Shown one piece after another: positions 9,588-17,943 of a DNA stretch of 64,000 nt. Location: positions 1-64,000 of the forward strand of contig NZ_AOLW01000018.1 in assembly GCF_000336615.1 (NCBI RefSeq), written 5' to 3'. How positions within the stretch are numbered: position 1 is the first letter of the stretch; every line of letters begins with the position of its first letter. Origin of the DNA: Haloarcula amylolytica JCM 13557. Its GTDB lineage: Archaea > Halobacteriota > Halobacteria > Halobacteriales > Haloarculaceae. The translations under genes and the position numbers were made by a program. The notes below the pieces were generated by a model. The model was not told the origin of the DNA, did no database searches, and saw nothing but the letters and a program-made list of their open reading frames with translations.

Positions 9588-9610
9588 GCAGGCAGGAACA
9601 GGGGGATAAC

Positions 9611-9620
9611 GTTTATTTTT
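9611..9620 (+). terminator. T-rich terminator after the OsmC gene
   Basis: GTTTATTTTT follows the OsmC stop by about 25 nt. Archaeal transcription ends at T tracts in the non-template strand. The opposite strand has no such tract. Confidence 0.4.
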
Positions 9621-9643
9621 CGCTGATAGTAGGCTTGTCGTCG

Positions 9644-10927
9644 TCACTCCGGGAACAGCAGTATGACCGAGGACGTGTTGTGATAGCCAGTGTAATCCTC
9701 ATCGGCCGAACAGACTTCGCCATAGGTCTCGAAGCCGGCGAAGGGCGCGTCGATAGCGCTGTGAATCGTGTCGACGGCGTCGTCGAAGTCGTCGCCGAGT
9801 ATCATCGCACGGCAGGCGCAGTCGTACACGAACCCGCCCGCGACGCTTCCCCCGCCGAGTTCGTTTGCGGCGTTGGTCGCGGCGTTCCGGACGGCATACA
9901 CCTGATCGGATTTATTGCTGTGAGTTACCCGCACTTCCGTCCCCTCGGAGACGGTGACAGCGAAATCCAGCGGCCCCTCGGTGTCGGTTGTATGGCCCGG
10001 CCACCGGATGTTGTACCCTTTCGTCGAGATGAGCTTGCTCTCGATGAAGGTCTTGATCCGAGAGGCGAGTCCGTCCGCATCCGCGTCCGGTTCAGACTCG
10101 ATACCGAGTTCATAGCGGCCGAGCAGCATGACGAGGTCCTCGGACCCTGCTTCCAACTCGTCGACATCGATATCGTACGTCTCCATCGCATCCTCTCGGA
10201 TCGCGTCCCGCCAGGCCTCGAACGCAGGTCTGCCGTCGAGTTCGTACACGGTGCTGCCCTCTGCTCGGGTCACCGTCATCGCTTCGGAGATCGGTTCGTG
10301 GCCGTGGTTGACTGTCACCGGGAGCGGGTCCTCTGAAGCAATGAGCGCGAGGACGACGGCGTCCGTCTCGACCTGGTCGTTCCGGAAGACGTGGGTCTGC
10401 TGTAACTGGAGGTCGTCGCCCGCAGACCCCCCGACGACAGGCGTCTCCTCGTCGTCGAGGTACTGCTCGGTGAGTCGGGTGACTTTGTTTCCGATTCCGG
10501 CCATGCCGTCGTGAAGGTTGATAAGCGTCCGGTGCGGGTACCCATCGACAGCAGGGTCCTCGCTCGCGGGGAGGTCGTGAACGGCTTCGAACAGACAGCG
10601 CTCGGGATCTGCGCTGAGTTCGGTCGAGAGGCTGGAGAAGAACTGCATCGAGTCCGACGAAACGACGCCGACTGTGACAGTTCCGTTCCCAGAACCGGCT
10701 TCAGTGAACTCCCCGGAGGACGAACAGCCCACGATTTCGGTATCTGAACCGACAACACTCCGAGCGCCCCACAGCACCGCCTCGTAATCGTATGTCGGGG
10801 AGCAGAAAATCTGACAGAAGTCCGGTTCGCTGGCCGAGATGGCGTCCATGGCTTCCCGTATGGCGTCCATAGCTGCGGCATCGCCAGAGTCCCCCGTCGC
10901 CTGCCCTGTCCCAAACTCAGTAGTCAT
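9644..10927 (-). CDS. FIST N/C domain sensory protein
   Basis: This 427-aa soluble protein has the FIST_N (about 40-225) and FIST_C (about 240-400) arrangement: an N-terminal segment with IVGCSSSGEF, then GNKVTRLTEQYL and GGSAGDDLQL, and a C-terminal CACRAMILGDD. FIST domains are thought to sense small ligands, possibly amino acids, in signal transduction. No kinase, cyclase or transducer lies beside it. Homologues often work with chemotaxis or two-component proteins encoded elsewhere. The ATG at 10927 is the only good start and lies 175 nt from a divergent DUF5799-like gene. Confidence 0.82.
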   Translation of the reverse strand: MTTEFGTGQATGDSGDAAAMDAIREAMDAISASEPDFCQIFCSPTYDYEAVLWGARSVVGSDTEIVGCSSSGEFTEAGSGNGTVTVGVVSSDSMQFFSSLSTELSADPERCLFEAVHDLPASEDPAVDGYPHRTLINLHDGMAGIGNKVTRLTEQYLDDEETPVVGGSAGDDLQLQQTHVFRNDQVETDAVVLALIASEDPLPVTVNHGHEPISEAMTVTRAEGSTVYELDGRPAFEAWRDAIREDAMETYDIDVDELEAGSEDLVMLLGRYELGIESEPDADADGLASRIKTFIESKLISTKGYNIRWPGHTTDTEGPLDFAVTVSEGTEVRVTHSNKSDQVYAVRNAATNAANELGGGSVAGGFVYDCACRAMILGDDFDDAVDTIHSAIDAPFAGFETYGEVCSADEDYTGYHNTSSVILLFPE

Positions 10928-11102
10928 TGAGATGCAAGTATATCGTGAGCTAACTTAACATATTGGAACCGTTTTGAAGACAATAAGACGTGGCAGTGGG
11001 TCGGCCGGAGACGTAACAGTCTGCCCAGAAACGGTGCTTTTTACCGTAGAACACCGCACGGAGCGGGAAACGCTCATACCGCCGGCCCGCAAACACCAGT
11101 CC

Positions 11103-11552
11103 ATGAGCGATTCAAACTGGACCGACCGCATCGCCGGCGAACGGATGGCGGTCGACCAGCGGTTCAACGAACAGGTCAAAGCGTCGTCGTTCTCCAGCCA
11201 GCAGTGGGGGCTCGTGATGACTGCAGTCGAGTTCGAGATCGAGAACCCGGGCGACCCTGACGCCGCTCGGATCGTCGCCGATACCTCGAAGCTCTCTAGC
11301 GTCATGCCCGAGATGGAGCGGGTCGCCAACCAGGGTCCGATGGGCGGACCGGGCGGTGACCAGTCCGGGAGTTCGGGGGGCGGCCTCCTCTCGGGCGTCA
11401 AAGACGCGCTCGGACTGGGTGGGTCCGGCGGCGGCAACAAACAACAGGAGGAAGAAGCAGCACGCCTCGCACAGGCGTACGCTGAGCAGTTGCAGGAGAA
11501 ACTGGAGTCGAACGGGCGCTGGAAGTCCGTCTGCGAGCAGGCCCAGGGTTAG
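11103..11552 (+). CDS. DUF5799-like haloarchaeal protein
   Basis: This 149-aa acidic protein has conserved-looking segments WTDRIAGERMAVDQRFNEQV and SSFSSQQWGLVMTAVEFEIE. A Gly/Ser-rich low-complexity linker (about 85-115) and a charged helical C-terminus follow. I believe it belongs to the haloarchaeal family DUF5799; no function is known. The frame is open back to 10974, but the ATG at 11103 starts the acidic body. Its stop overlaps by 4 nt the stop of the small convergent gene behind it. Confidence 0.65.
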   Translation: MSDSNWTDRIAGERMAVDQRFNEQVKASSFSSQQWGLVMTAVEFEIENPGDPDAARIVADTSKLSSVMPEMERVANQGPMGGPGGDQSGSSGGGLLSGVKDALGLGGSGGGNKQQEEEAARLAQAYAEQLQEKLESNGRWKSVCEQAQG

Positions 11553-11698
11553 TACTCGTCGCCGCCGTGGAACAGCGTTAGCTCCTCGGCCTCGTAGATG
11601 TTGATGAGTTCCGTCACGATGTCGTCGTACGATTCGTCCTCGACGCGGAGATCGTCGAGGCGGTCCACTGTCTCGGCGTCCAGTTCCACGGATGGCAT
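11549..11698 (-). CDS. small DUF7557-like protein, 49 aa
   Basis: A 49-codon gene runs from ATG 11698 to a TAA at 11549-11551. The acidic product starts MPSVELDAETVDRLDDL, continues DESYDDIVTELINIYEAEEL and ends HGGDEY. The pattern (short beta strand, then helix, then DESYDDIVTELI) resembles haloarchaeal antitoxin-like or ribbon-helix-helix-like small proteins such as DUF7557. No toxin gene is adjacent. The stop codons of this gene and the DUF5799-like gene overlap tail to tail. Confidence 0.65.
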   Translation of the reverse strand: MPSVELDAETVDRLDDLRVEDESYDDIVTELINIYEAEELTLFHGGDEY

Positions 11699-11817
11699 AC
11701 CCGAACCTTTCACTGGAACACACTTAATTCCCGCCCTCGCTCAAAAACGAACGCGAACAGTAGTAACAAATCAGAACCGAAAACTGTTAATGGTCGTTCT
11801 CGGTAGAAACACGACAC

Positions 11818-12600
11818 ATGCGACCACTGGGTGACTCACCGCTCGTACGGAACGACAAGACGCTCGTGCTGGCCCACGACCACGGGCTGGAACACGGTCC
11901 CAAGCAGTTCAGCGGCGTCGAGGAGCGCCTCGACCCGCGTGAGGTGTTCGAGATGGCGACCCACGACGCCGTGACGGCGCTGGCCGTCGGCAAGGGCCTC
12001 GCCGAGACGTACTACCCGAGCTACGAGGACGACGTGAACCTGCTGGCGAAGCTCAACGGCGGGTCGGACCTCTGGATGGGCGACCCGTACTCGCCACAGA
12101 ACTGGTCGGTCGACTACGCCGCCGAACTCGGTGCCGACGCCATCGGGTACACCGTCTATCCGGGCGTCAACCGCGAGACCGACATGTTCGAGGACTTCCG
12201 CCCGGTCCAGGAGAACGCCCGCGACCACGACCTGCCGATCGCGATGTGGTCGTACCCGCGCGGACAGGCCATCAAGGAGCACCGGAGCCCCTCGACCATC
12301 GCCTACGCGGCCCGCATCGGCCTCGAACTCGGCGCGGACTTCACGAAGGTCAAGTATCCGCGTGACAAGGAGGCGATGGCCCACGCCGTCCGCTCGGCGG
12401 CTGACAACCGCGTCCTGCTCTCCGGTGGCTCGAAGACCTCCGACCGGGACTTCCTCGAACTCGTCGAGGACTGCATGGACGTCGGCGTCTCCGGCCTCGC
12501 CGTCGGCCGCAACGTCTGGCAGCGCGATGACCCCTACGACATCCTGGACAAGCTCGAAGGCGTCATCTTCGAGGACGCGACAGCCGACGACGTCCTGTAG
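11818..12600 (+). CDS. fba: archaeal class I fructose-bisphosphate aldolase
   Basis: This 260-aa DhnA-type aldolase cleaves fructose 1,6-bisphosphate through a Schiff base. The lysine lies in FTKVKYP (K177/K179), with Y146 in MWSYPRG and phosphate-binding LSGGSKT and GLAVGRNVWQR. DHGLEHGP near the N-terminus is characteristic. The related enzyme of aromatic biosynthesis (2-amino-3,7-dideoxy-D-threo-hept-6-ulosonate synthase) is the main alternative. The sugar kinases and GlpR next door favour the glycolytic assignment. The PfkB-type kinase starts 3 nt after the stop, so the two are co-transcribed. A weak TATA (TGTTAATG, about 11785) is compatible with a leaderless start. Confidence 0.82.
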   Translation: MRPLGDSPLVRNDKTLVLAHDHGLEHGPKQFSGVEERLDPREVFEMATHDAVTALAVGKGLAETYYPSYEDDVNLLAKLNGGSDLWMGDPYSPQNWSVDYAAELGADAIGYTVYPGVNRETDMFEDFRPVQENARDHDLPIAMWSYPRGQAIKEHRSPSTIAYAARIGLELGADFTKVKYPRDKEAMAHAVRSAADNRVLLSGGSKTSDRDFLELVEDCMDVGVSGLAVGRNVWQRDDPYDILDKLEGVIFEDATADDVL

Positions 12601-12603
12601 GCC

Positions 12604-13731
12604 ATGGACGAGGAGACGCGCCGAGCCGTCGCCGCGGCGGACGAAGCGTTGCCCGATAGCGACGCGCTTCCCGGTGCTATCGACGCCGGCCGGGTCGTCT
12701 TCGGTTTCGACGGCTACCTCGACCGCGTCCGGGAGGTCGTCGCGGACCGCATCGACCCAGAGAGCCACGAGCGCCTCGCCACGCTGGAGGGCTTTGGCGA
12801 CCGCATCGACCGCTCCGTCGCCGCCGACAGCTCCCTCTCCTTCGAGTGGCTCCAGCAGGGCAGCCGGACCGGCGGCCACACCAGCCACCTCGCGCGGGCC
12901 TTCGGCGGCTGGTCGTTCGACCCCGTGATGGTCGGGATGTACGGTGACCCGGTCCACGACGCCTTCAAGGGGGAGTTCGGCGAGTACGACCTCCACTCGC
13001 TGGGCGAGCCCGGTGTCACCGACGCCGTCGAGTTCGACGACGGGAAGCTCATGCTCACGGAAATCGGCGACACGATGTCGCTGGACTGGGCCGAACTCGA
13101 CGCAGCCTTCGGCCACGACCGACTGGCCGGGAAGCTCGACGGCGCAAGCCTGTTAGGGACTGGCTACTGGTCCGAGACGCCGGACCTGCCGACCATCTTC
13201 GACGGCCTCCGTGACCTGTGGGGCGACATCGACGACCCGCCCGAAACTGTTCTGGTCGACCCCGGCGACGTGCGAAAGCTCGACGGCGACCGCCTGCGCG
13301 CCGGCCGGGAGGCCATCGGTCGGCTAGACGAGGTAACGGACGTGGTGGTCACCTCAAACCGTGCCGAAACGGGGGTCCTCGCGAACGCCTACGCCGGCGA
13401 GGCTGAGCGGTCGTTCACCGAGGACGCCGAAGCAGTATTTGCGGCCCTGGAGCCGACCTGGTTCGTCGGCCACGGTGTGGAGCGCTCTGTCGTCGTCTCC
13501 CCGGACGGCACCGAGAGCGTCGCCGTTCCCGCCGTTTCAAACCCGGAGCTAACGACCAGCTCAGGCGACCACTTCAACGCCGGGCTGGGGCTCGCACTCA
13601 TTGCCGGACTCCCGCCGGCGGCCGCCGTCGTCGTCGGCAACGCCGTCGCCGGCTACTTCGTCCGGACCGCGGACCAGCCGTCGCTGACCGACGTGCGCGC
13701 GTTCGTCGACGACTACCTCGAAAAGTTCTGA
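12604..13731 (+). CDS. PfkB-fold sugar kinase, candidate ketohexokinase
   Basis: This 375-aa ribokinase-superfamily kinase has a substrate-binding Gly pair (RTGGHTSHLARAFGG, about 80-95), the conserved Asn/Glu region TSNRAETGV, and the catalytic anion-hole motif near 318-328 as TSSGDHFNAG instead of the common DTxGAGD. The base Asp (near 322) is kept. Haloarcula is known to phosphorylate fructose at C1 with a ketohexokinase. Sitting between the class I aldolase and 1-phosphofructokinase, this gene is a natural candidate, but that is inference from context. It follows the aldolase gene by 3 nt. Confidence 0.65.
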   Translation: MDEETRRAVAAADEALPDSDALPGAIDAGRVVFGFDGYLDRVREVVADRIDPESHERLATLEGFGDRIDRSVAADSSLSFEWLQQGSRTGGHTSHLARAFGGWSFDPVMVGMYGDPVHDAFKGEFGEYDLHSLGEPGVTDAVEFDDGKLMLTEIGDTMSLDWAELDAAFGHDRLAGKLDGASLLGTGYWSETPDLPTIFDGLRDLWGDIDDPPETVLVDPGDVRKLDGDRLRAGREAIGRLDEVTDVVVTSNRAETGVLANAYAGEAERSFTEDAEAVFAALEPTWFVGHGVERSVVVSPDGTESVAVPAVSNPELTTSSGDHFNAGLGLALIAGLPPAAAVVVGNAVAGYFVRTADQPSLTDVRAFVDDYLEKF

Positions 13732-13757
13732 GTTGCAGTCTCCGCTTTCTACGACGC

Positions 13758-13762
13758 TTTTT
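13758..13762 (+). terminator. T-run after the aldolase-kinase pair
   Basis: Five T residues lie in the 38-nt gap between the convergent kinase genes, 27 nt after the plus-strand stop. Confidence 0.3.
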
Positions 13763-13769
13763 CTGCCCG

Positions 13770-14678
13770 CTACAGTCGTCGAACCGTCACGCCGTCCCGG
13801 AGCGAGTCGATGTCGTTCAGGTCGGGAACGGCCGTGCCGGCCCGCTTGACGACCTGCGAGGAGACGGCCACGCCGGTCCGGAGCGCCGTCTCGTCGTCCG
13901 CGCCGGCTTCCCAGGCGCTCAGCACGCCCGAGAGGAGCGCGTCGCCAGCCCCGACGGTGTCGACGACGTCGATGTCGAGGGCTTCGGCGTACAGCCGGCC
14001 TTCGTCGCCGACGAGGACCGCGCCGTCTGCGCCGAGGGAGGCCAGCACGCGGTCGAAACCCCGCTCCCGGAACGTGTCCGCCGCGTCCGCACACCCCTCG
14101 ACGGTTGAGACATCGGCCCCAGTCGCATCGCCGAGTTCCGTTCGGTTCGGCTTACAGAGTCCGTACTGGGCATCGAGCTCCCGGAGGACGTCGCCGCCGG
14201 TGTCGACGATTGTCTCCCAGTCGCCGCCGCCCGCGATGCGGTCGATGGCATCGGGGGACAGCCCCGGCGGCAGGCTCCCACCGACGAGCACGCGGTCGGG
14301 GGACTGCGCTCGCACCCGTTCGAGCAGCGAGTCGACGACCGACTCGCCGACAGTCGGCCCGGCCTGGTTCAGTTTGTACTCCTCCGCGGCCGCGATGGCG
14401 GTGGTGTTGAGACGCGTCGTTCCGTCCACGTCGACGAAGGCCGTCTCGACGCCGTCGCCCTGCAGGGTCTCTCTGATGAACGACCCGGTGAACCCGCCCA
14501 GCAGTCCCGTCGCGACGCAGGGGCGGTCCATGGCCGTGAGCAACTGCGCGGCGTTGATGCCCTTCCCGCCCGCGTCGAACTGCGCCTCGTCGGCCCGCAT
14601 CACACGGTCGGGAGCCATCTGCTCGTCGAACTGAATCGTCTGGTCGACGGCGGGGTTGTAGGTGACGGTGACGATCAT
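13770..14678 (-). CDS. pfkB: 1-phosphofructokinase
   Basis: This 302-aa PfkB-family kinase converts fructose 1-phosphate to fructose 1,6-bisphosphate with ATP. Motifs are DAGGKGINAAQLL near residue 36 (sugar-phosphate site), the Asn-Arg-Thr-Glu motif PNRTELGDATG, and VDTVGAGDALLSG with the catalytic Asp. Length and motifs match bacterial FruK-type 1-PFK and the haloarchaeal enzyme of fructose degradation. Its ATG overlaps the stop of the upstream glpR by 4 nt (ATGA), so regulator and enzyme are translationally coupled. It converges on the PfkB-type candidate ketohexokinase gene. Confidence 0.85.
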   Translation of the reverse strand: MIVTVTYNPAVDQTIQFDEQMAPDRVMRADEAQFDAGGKGINAAQLLTAMDRPCVATGLLGGFTGSFIRETLQGDGVETAFVDVDGTTRLNTTAIAAAEEYKLNQAGPTVGESVVDSLLERVRAQSPDRVLVGGSLPPGLSPDAIDRIAGGGDWETIVDTGGDVLRELDAQYGLCKPNRTELGDATGADVSTVEGCADAADTFRERGFDRVLASLGADGAVLVGDEGRLYAEALDIDVVDTVGAGDALLSGVLSAWEAGADDETALRTGVAVSSQVVKRAGTAVPDLNDIDSLRDGVTVRRL

Positions 14679-15436
14679 GTGCTGACCTCCTCGACGGTCA
14701 CGTCGGCGTCCGCGAGTGCCGTGGCGAGCGCCCCTGACGGGCTGGCGTCAGTGACCAGCAGGTCGACCTGGTCCAGATCGGCGAAGCTGACGAAGCTCCG
14801 GTCGCCGAACTTCGACGCGTCGGCGACCAGCACGACCCGGCGGGCGCGCTCGACCATGACTTCCTTGACGGCCGCCTCGTCTTCATTTGGCGTCGACAGC
14901 CCGGCGGCGCTGTCGAGGGCGTTCGTCCCCAGAAACAACAGGTCGAAGTTCATTCGCTCGATGGCTCGCTCGGCCATCGGGCCGACGAGCGCCCGGGTCC
15001 GCGGTCGGAGACTCCCACCGGTGAGCTTCGCATCGACGTCTCGCTCCGCCACATCAGTGGCGAGTTCCGGCATATTCGTCGCCGCGACGTAGTCGGTGTC
15101 CGGAATCGCGCGAGCGACTTCCATCGTCGTCGAGCCCGCATCGAAACAGACCACATGGCCCTCACGGACCTCCTGTGCCGCTCGCTCGCCGATGGCCTGT
15201 TTCTCCGCGTAGTGGTCAACCTCGCGCTGGCCGTACGGCCGCTCGGTCCCGGCGGAGGACGCCGGTACTGCGCCGCCGTGGGACCGCTTGATGCGGCCTT
15301 GCGACTCCAGGTCCCGGAGGTCACGGCGGATCGTCGCCTTCGAAAACTCGAGTTCCGCGGCCAGTTCCGACACTGAACAGCCGTCTCGCTCTGTCACCAA
15401 CTGGACGATAGTGCGCTTTCGCTCGGCCGGGAGCAT
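14675..15436 (-). CDS. glpR: GlpR/DeoR family transcriptional repressor
   Basis: This 253-aa protein has an N-terminal DeoR winged helix (ERKRTIVQLV ... CSVSELAAELEFSKATIRRDL) and a C-terminal sugar-phosphate effector domain (FDAGSTTMEVA, FLGTNALDSAAG). In Haloferax volcanii the GlpR-pfkB pair represses fructose and glucose kinase genes when glycerol is used. The same order here implies the same role over the neighbouring 1-PFK gene. It is first in the two-gene operon. The 88-nt gap to leuB contains no obvious perfect operator. Confidence 0.87.
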   Translation of the reverse strand: MLPAERKRTIVQLVTERDGCSVSELAAELEFSKATIRRDLRDLESQGRIKRSHGGAVPASSAGTERPYGQREVDHYAEKQAIGERAAQEVREGHVVCFDAGSTTMEVARAIPDTDYVAATNMPELATDVAERDVDAKLTGGSLRPRTRALVGPMAERAIERMNFDLLFLGTNALDSAAGLSTPNEDEAAVKEVMVERARRVVLVADASKFGDRSFVSFADLDQVDLLVTDASPSGALATALADADVTVEEVST

Positions 15437-15524
15437 TCTCTCTGCTGTGATTGTTTCGCTTCGGTTTTACCTCTTTCTATCGGACTGTGCTTGTTTCTGC
15501 CCAGATAGAGTGCGAGAAAACTGC

Positions 15525-16508
15525 CTACAGCTCGTCGATAACCGCGGCGGTCACGTCCTCAGTGGATGCGTCGCCGCCCAGATCCGGCGTTCGGGGACCC
15601 GAGTCGAGCACGGACTCGACGGCCGACCGGACAGCATCGCCCTGCTCGTCGTATCCGAGGTGGTCGAGCAACATCGCGGCGGAGAGAATCATCGCCGAGG
15701 GGTTGGCAACGCCCTCGCCGGCGATGTCAGGCGCGGAGCCGTGGACCGGTTCGAATAGCGCGTTTTCCTCGCCGATGTTGGCCGACGGCAGCAGACCGAG
15801 GCCGCCGACGAGGCCGGCGGCGAGGTCCGACAGCATGTCGCCGGCGAGGTTCGGACAGATGACCACGCCGTAGTCCTGCGGGTTCATCACGAGGTGCATC
15901 GCGAGCGCGTCCATGAGCGCGGTGTCGTATGACGCGTCCCGGTCCTCGCCGACCGCCGAGGCCGTATCGAGGAACAGGCCGTCCGTGGTGCGCATGACGT
16001 TGGCTTTGTGGGCAATCGTCACGTCGTCGTACCCGTTCCCCTTCGCGTAGCTGAAGCCGTACTCGGCGATTTTCTCGGAAGCGTCCTCGGTGATGACCCG
16101 GGTGCAGGTGGTGACGCCCTCAGAGATTTCGCTCTCGATGCCCTTGTAGACGCCCTCGGTGTTCTCCCGGATGAACACGATATCGGTGTCGGGCTGGACG
16201 GCGTCAAGGCCGGGGTAGGACCGGGCCGGGCGGACGTTGGCAAAGGAGCCGACGACCTGCCGGAGCGGCAGGATAACGTCGGCCGCAGTCTCGCCGGCCG
16301 CGCCGAAAAGCGTCGCATCGGCGTCGGCCGCCAGATCGCGGGTCGCCTGCGGGAGCGCCTCGCCGGTTTCAGCCTTCACTGCGTCGCCGGCCGCACCTTC
16401 GACGAAGTCGAAGTCGACGGCGTCGATGGCCTCAAGCACTTCGACCGCGGCGGGTGTGACCTCCTGTCCGATCCCGTCGCCGGGAATAACGGCTATCTCG
16501 TGTGTCAT
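15525..16508 (-). CDS. leuB: 3-isopropylmalate dehydrogenase
   Basis: This 327-aa NAD-dependent oxidative decarboxylase handles leucine synthesis step 3. It has the isocitrate/isopropylmalate dehydrogenase signatures [17 protein letters not shown] at the N-terminus, [14 protein letters not shown] in the middle and [20 protein letters not shown] with the metal-binding Asp cluster. The frame remains open to 16808, but the added N-terminus is basic junk, so ATG 16508 is the start. Haloarchaea usually have leuB directly behind leuD. Here a regulator gene and repeats lie between, so leuB needs its own promoter or long read-through. Confidence 0.92.
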   Translation of the reverse strand: MTHEIAVIPGDGIGQEVTPAAVEVLEAIDAVDFDFVEGAAGDAVKAETGEALPQATRDLAADADATLFGAAGETAADVILPLRQVVGSFANVRPARSYPGLDAVQPDTDIVFIRENTEGVYKGIESEISEGVTTCTRVITEDASEKIAEYGFSYAKGNGYDDVTIAHKANVMRTTDGLFLDTASAVGEDRDASYDTALMDALAMHLVMNPQDYGVVICPNLAGDMLSDLAAGLVGGLGLLPSANIGEENALFEPVHGSAPDIAGEGVANPSAMILSAAMLLDHLGYDEQGDAVRSAVESVLDSGPRTPDLGGDASTEDVTAAVIDEL

Positions 16509-16977
16509 AGCAGGAGGCACGTAGTCGGCCGGTGAAAGTGGTTCGGTTCGCTGTCTCACACGCAGCGCTCGGGCGGTGGCAGCGTCAGTCGAGCGGGAGT
16601 TTCCGGAGCGGATCCGAAGCGGTTGACTCCGGGGTCCGCCATACTCGTGGAACGCGTCAGCGGTGGACCGTCTCGACACGGCGAGCCAGAGGGTGACTCT
16701 GGGTCGAGACAGGGATGGCAGCGCGGTGGCACGGCTCCCCAGCGAGCGCATCGAACTGGTGGAGGGCCGAAGCGACGGGAACAGCGCGTCGCCAGGGACC
16801 GTGCGCACCCGAGTATTGTGGTGGTTAATATGTATTTACTACCACAATACTATGGAAACTACTGACACCATAGATACTACAGATACAAAAAATACAATCA
16901 ATACTATCGGTCCAGCAGGGACCACTGCTGTCGAAGCAACGATACCAAGCGCCGGTCACGGCAGAGGGTGGCTTAGC
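16509..16977. other. 469-nt intergenic region with AT-rich palindrome
   Basis: This region lies between the leuB start and the end of the DUF6293 regulator gene. The part near leuB has normal G+C; from about 16812 to 16915 it is strikingly AT-rich. It contains a 40-bp palindrome (separate entry) followed by a Thr-coding, low-complexity stretch (16853-16912) that I do not consider a gene. No other feature is seen. Confidence 0.6.
16812..16851. repeat. 40-bp near-perfect palindrome
   Basis: Left arm 16812-16830 and right arm 16833-16851 are complementary at 17 of 19 positions around a central TG; the outer 11 bp (AGTATTGTGGT / ACCACAATACT) are perfect. The sequence is AT-rich within a G+C-rich chromosome. 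It could be an operator, a transcript-end hairpin or the remnant of a mobile-element end. Confidence 0.75.
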
Positions 16978-17718
16978 TCAGAGTTTGTGTCGGAAGGCGT
17001 GGAGGACGTTCTGCCCGGTTTCGGTCAGTTCGACCTGTTTCGTCCGGCCGACATCGCTGACCGCGATGTACCCGTCTTCGACCAGCGGGTCGACGATGTT
17101 GGCGTTCAACAGCGCGAACTTCGCCTTCTCGTTTGCCGGGTCCGCGTCGTCGATGAACGAAAGCCCGGCGTCCTCGGCGAACCCGATGAGGTCTGACTTC
17201 TTGGCGGTGTAGGTGTCCGTGTTCGTCCGCTTGAGATAGTCCAGTACTGCGACCTGATCGCGGGAGATGGCTTCGATGGGGTACGACGGGAGGACCTCCG
17301 CGCGCTCCATCCCGCGAGTGAGTGGCTCCGCTGAAATCGGCGGGACGTGTTCCTCGGGATGGACGTAGTAGGCCGTCGCCGCCGTCGCCATACACGCGAT
17401 GGCGCTTCCGATGGCCGCTACTTTCGGCCCGCTGGAGACGTTGACGCGCACGATATCTTCCGGATGGTCGGCGGTCAGCGTCGTCACGACCGCCAGCACG
17501 TCGTAGAGGTCATGTAGATCCGCGCAGTGCAGGTCGACACTCACGCCGTTGGCGTCCAGTTCTTCGACGAGCGCCTGCTGGTACGGCGTCAGCCGTGACG
17601 GCTCCGTCGTCGCTGTGAGAAGGTACACGTCGTCAGCGTTGTGCTGGTGAATCGGTTCGGCAATCCGGTCGCGTTCGTGCCCCAGCGGCGCGATGTGTAT
17701 CTCCCGAATCTGGTCCAT
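16978..17718 (-). CDS. DUF6293 / HFX_2341 family regulator (CARF-like + wHTH)
   Basis: This 246-aa protein has an N-terminal Rossmann-like sensor (about 1-140) with a beta-strand start REIHIAPLGHERDR and the motif VNVSSGPKVAAIG. That motif is akin to the ligand loop of CARF/Csa3-type domains. A winged-helix domain follows (about 150-246: RDQVAVLDYL, VEDGYIAVSDVGRTKQVELTETG). The family is annotated in haloarchaea as transcriptional regulators; the ligand is unknown. The gene interrupts the leuD-leuB junction, with repeats on one side and a palindrome on the other. It has its own space on both sides, so it is probably monocistronic. Confidence 0.78.
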   Translation of the reverse strand: MDQIREIHIAPLGHERDRIAEPIHQHNADDVYLLTATTEPSRLTPYQQALVEELDANGVSVDLHCADLHDLYDVLAVVTTLTADHPEDIVRVNVSSGPKVAAIGSAIACMATAATAYYVHPEEHVPPISAEPLTRGMERAEVLPSYPIEAISRDQVAVLDYLKRTNTDTYTAKKSDLIGFAEDAGLSFIDDADPANEKAKFALLNANIVDPLVEDGYIAVSDVGRTKQVELTETGQNVLHAFRHKL

Positions 17719-17831
17719 GCGAGAATGACGCGCCCCGCACAGCTATTGGTCTTGCCATCTCCGGGACAGACCTCTCCTGTGGCACGACCGTCGGATTACC
17801 GACCTGGCCGTGAACGGAAAATGATCGCGCT

Positions 17832-17898
17832 GCGCTCACGGCGCTGCCGTTCGCGCATACCGAGGTCGCGGGGCGACCTCGCGTTAATCGTCCGCTTC
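17832..17898. repeat. 67-bp direct repeat, copy 1 (leuD-tail duplicate)
   Basis: This is identical to 17944-18010 at 65 of 67 positions with a 112-bp period. It includes a copy of the last five codons of leuD (EADD plus TAA on the minus strand), a perfect 9-bp stem with GGG loop (17861-17881) and a second stem ACGGC/GCCGT (17838-17850). Both differences from copy 2 fall in the 3-nt loop of the second hairpin. Confidence 0.85.
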
Positions 17899-17943
17899 TG
17901 TGAACCGGACGCTCGCGCCGAGAACACGCAGAGCGGTCCGCTG

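Noticed and set aside
8621..10336. 571-codon plus-strand frame over the 8654 gene, OsmC and FIST
   Set aside because: It conflicts with clearly recognised OsmC and FIST proteins and is Arg-rich in the middle.
16833..17196. small plus-strand frames starting [11 protein letters not shown] and METTDTIDTTDT
   Set aside because: The first lies wholly in the 40-bp palindrome region. The second runs from low-complexity DNA into the antisense of the DUF6293 gene. Neither looks selected as protein.
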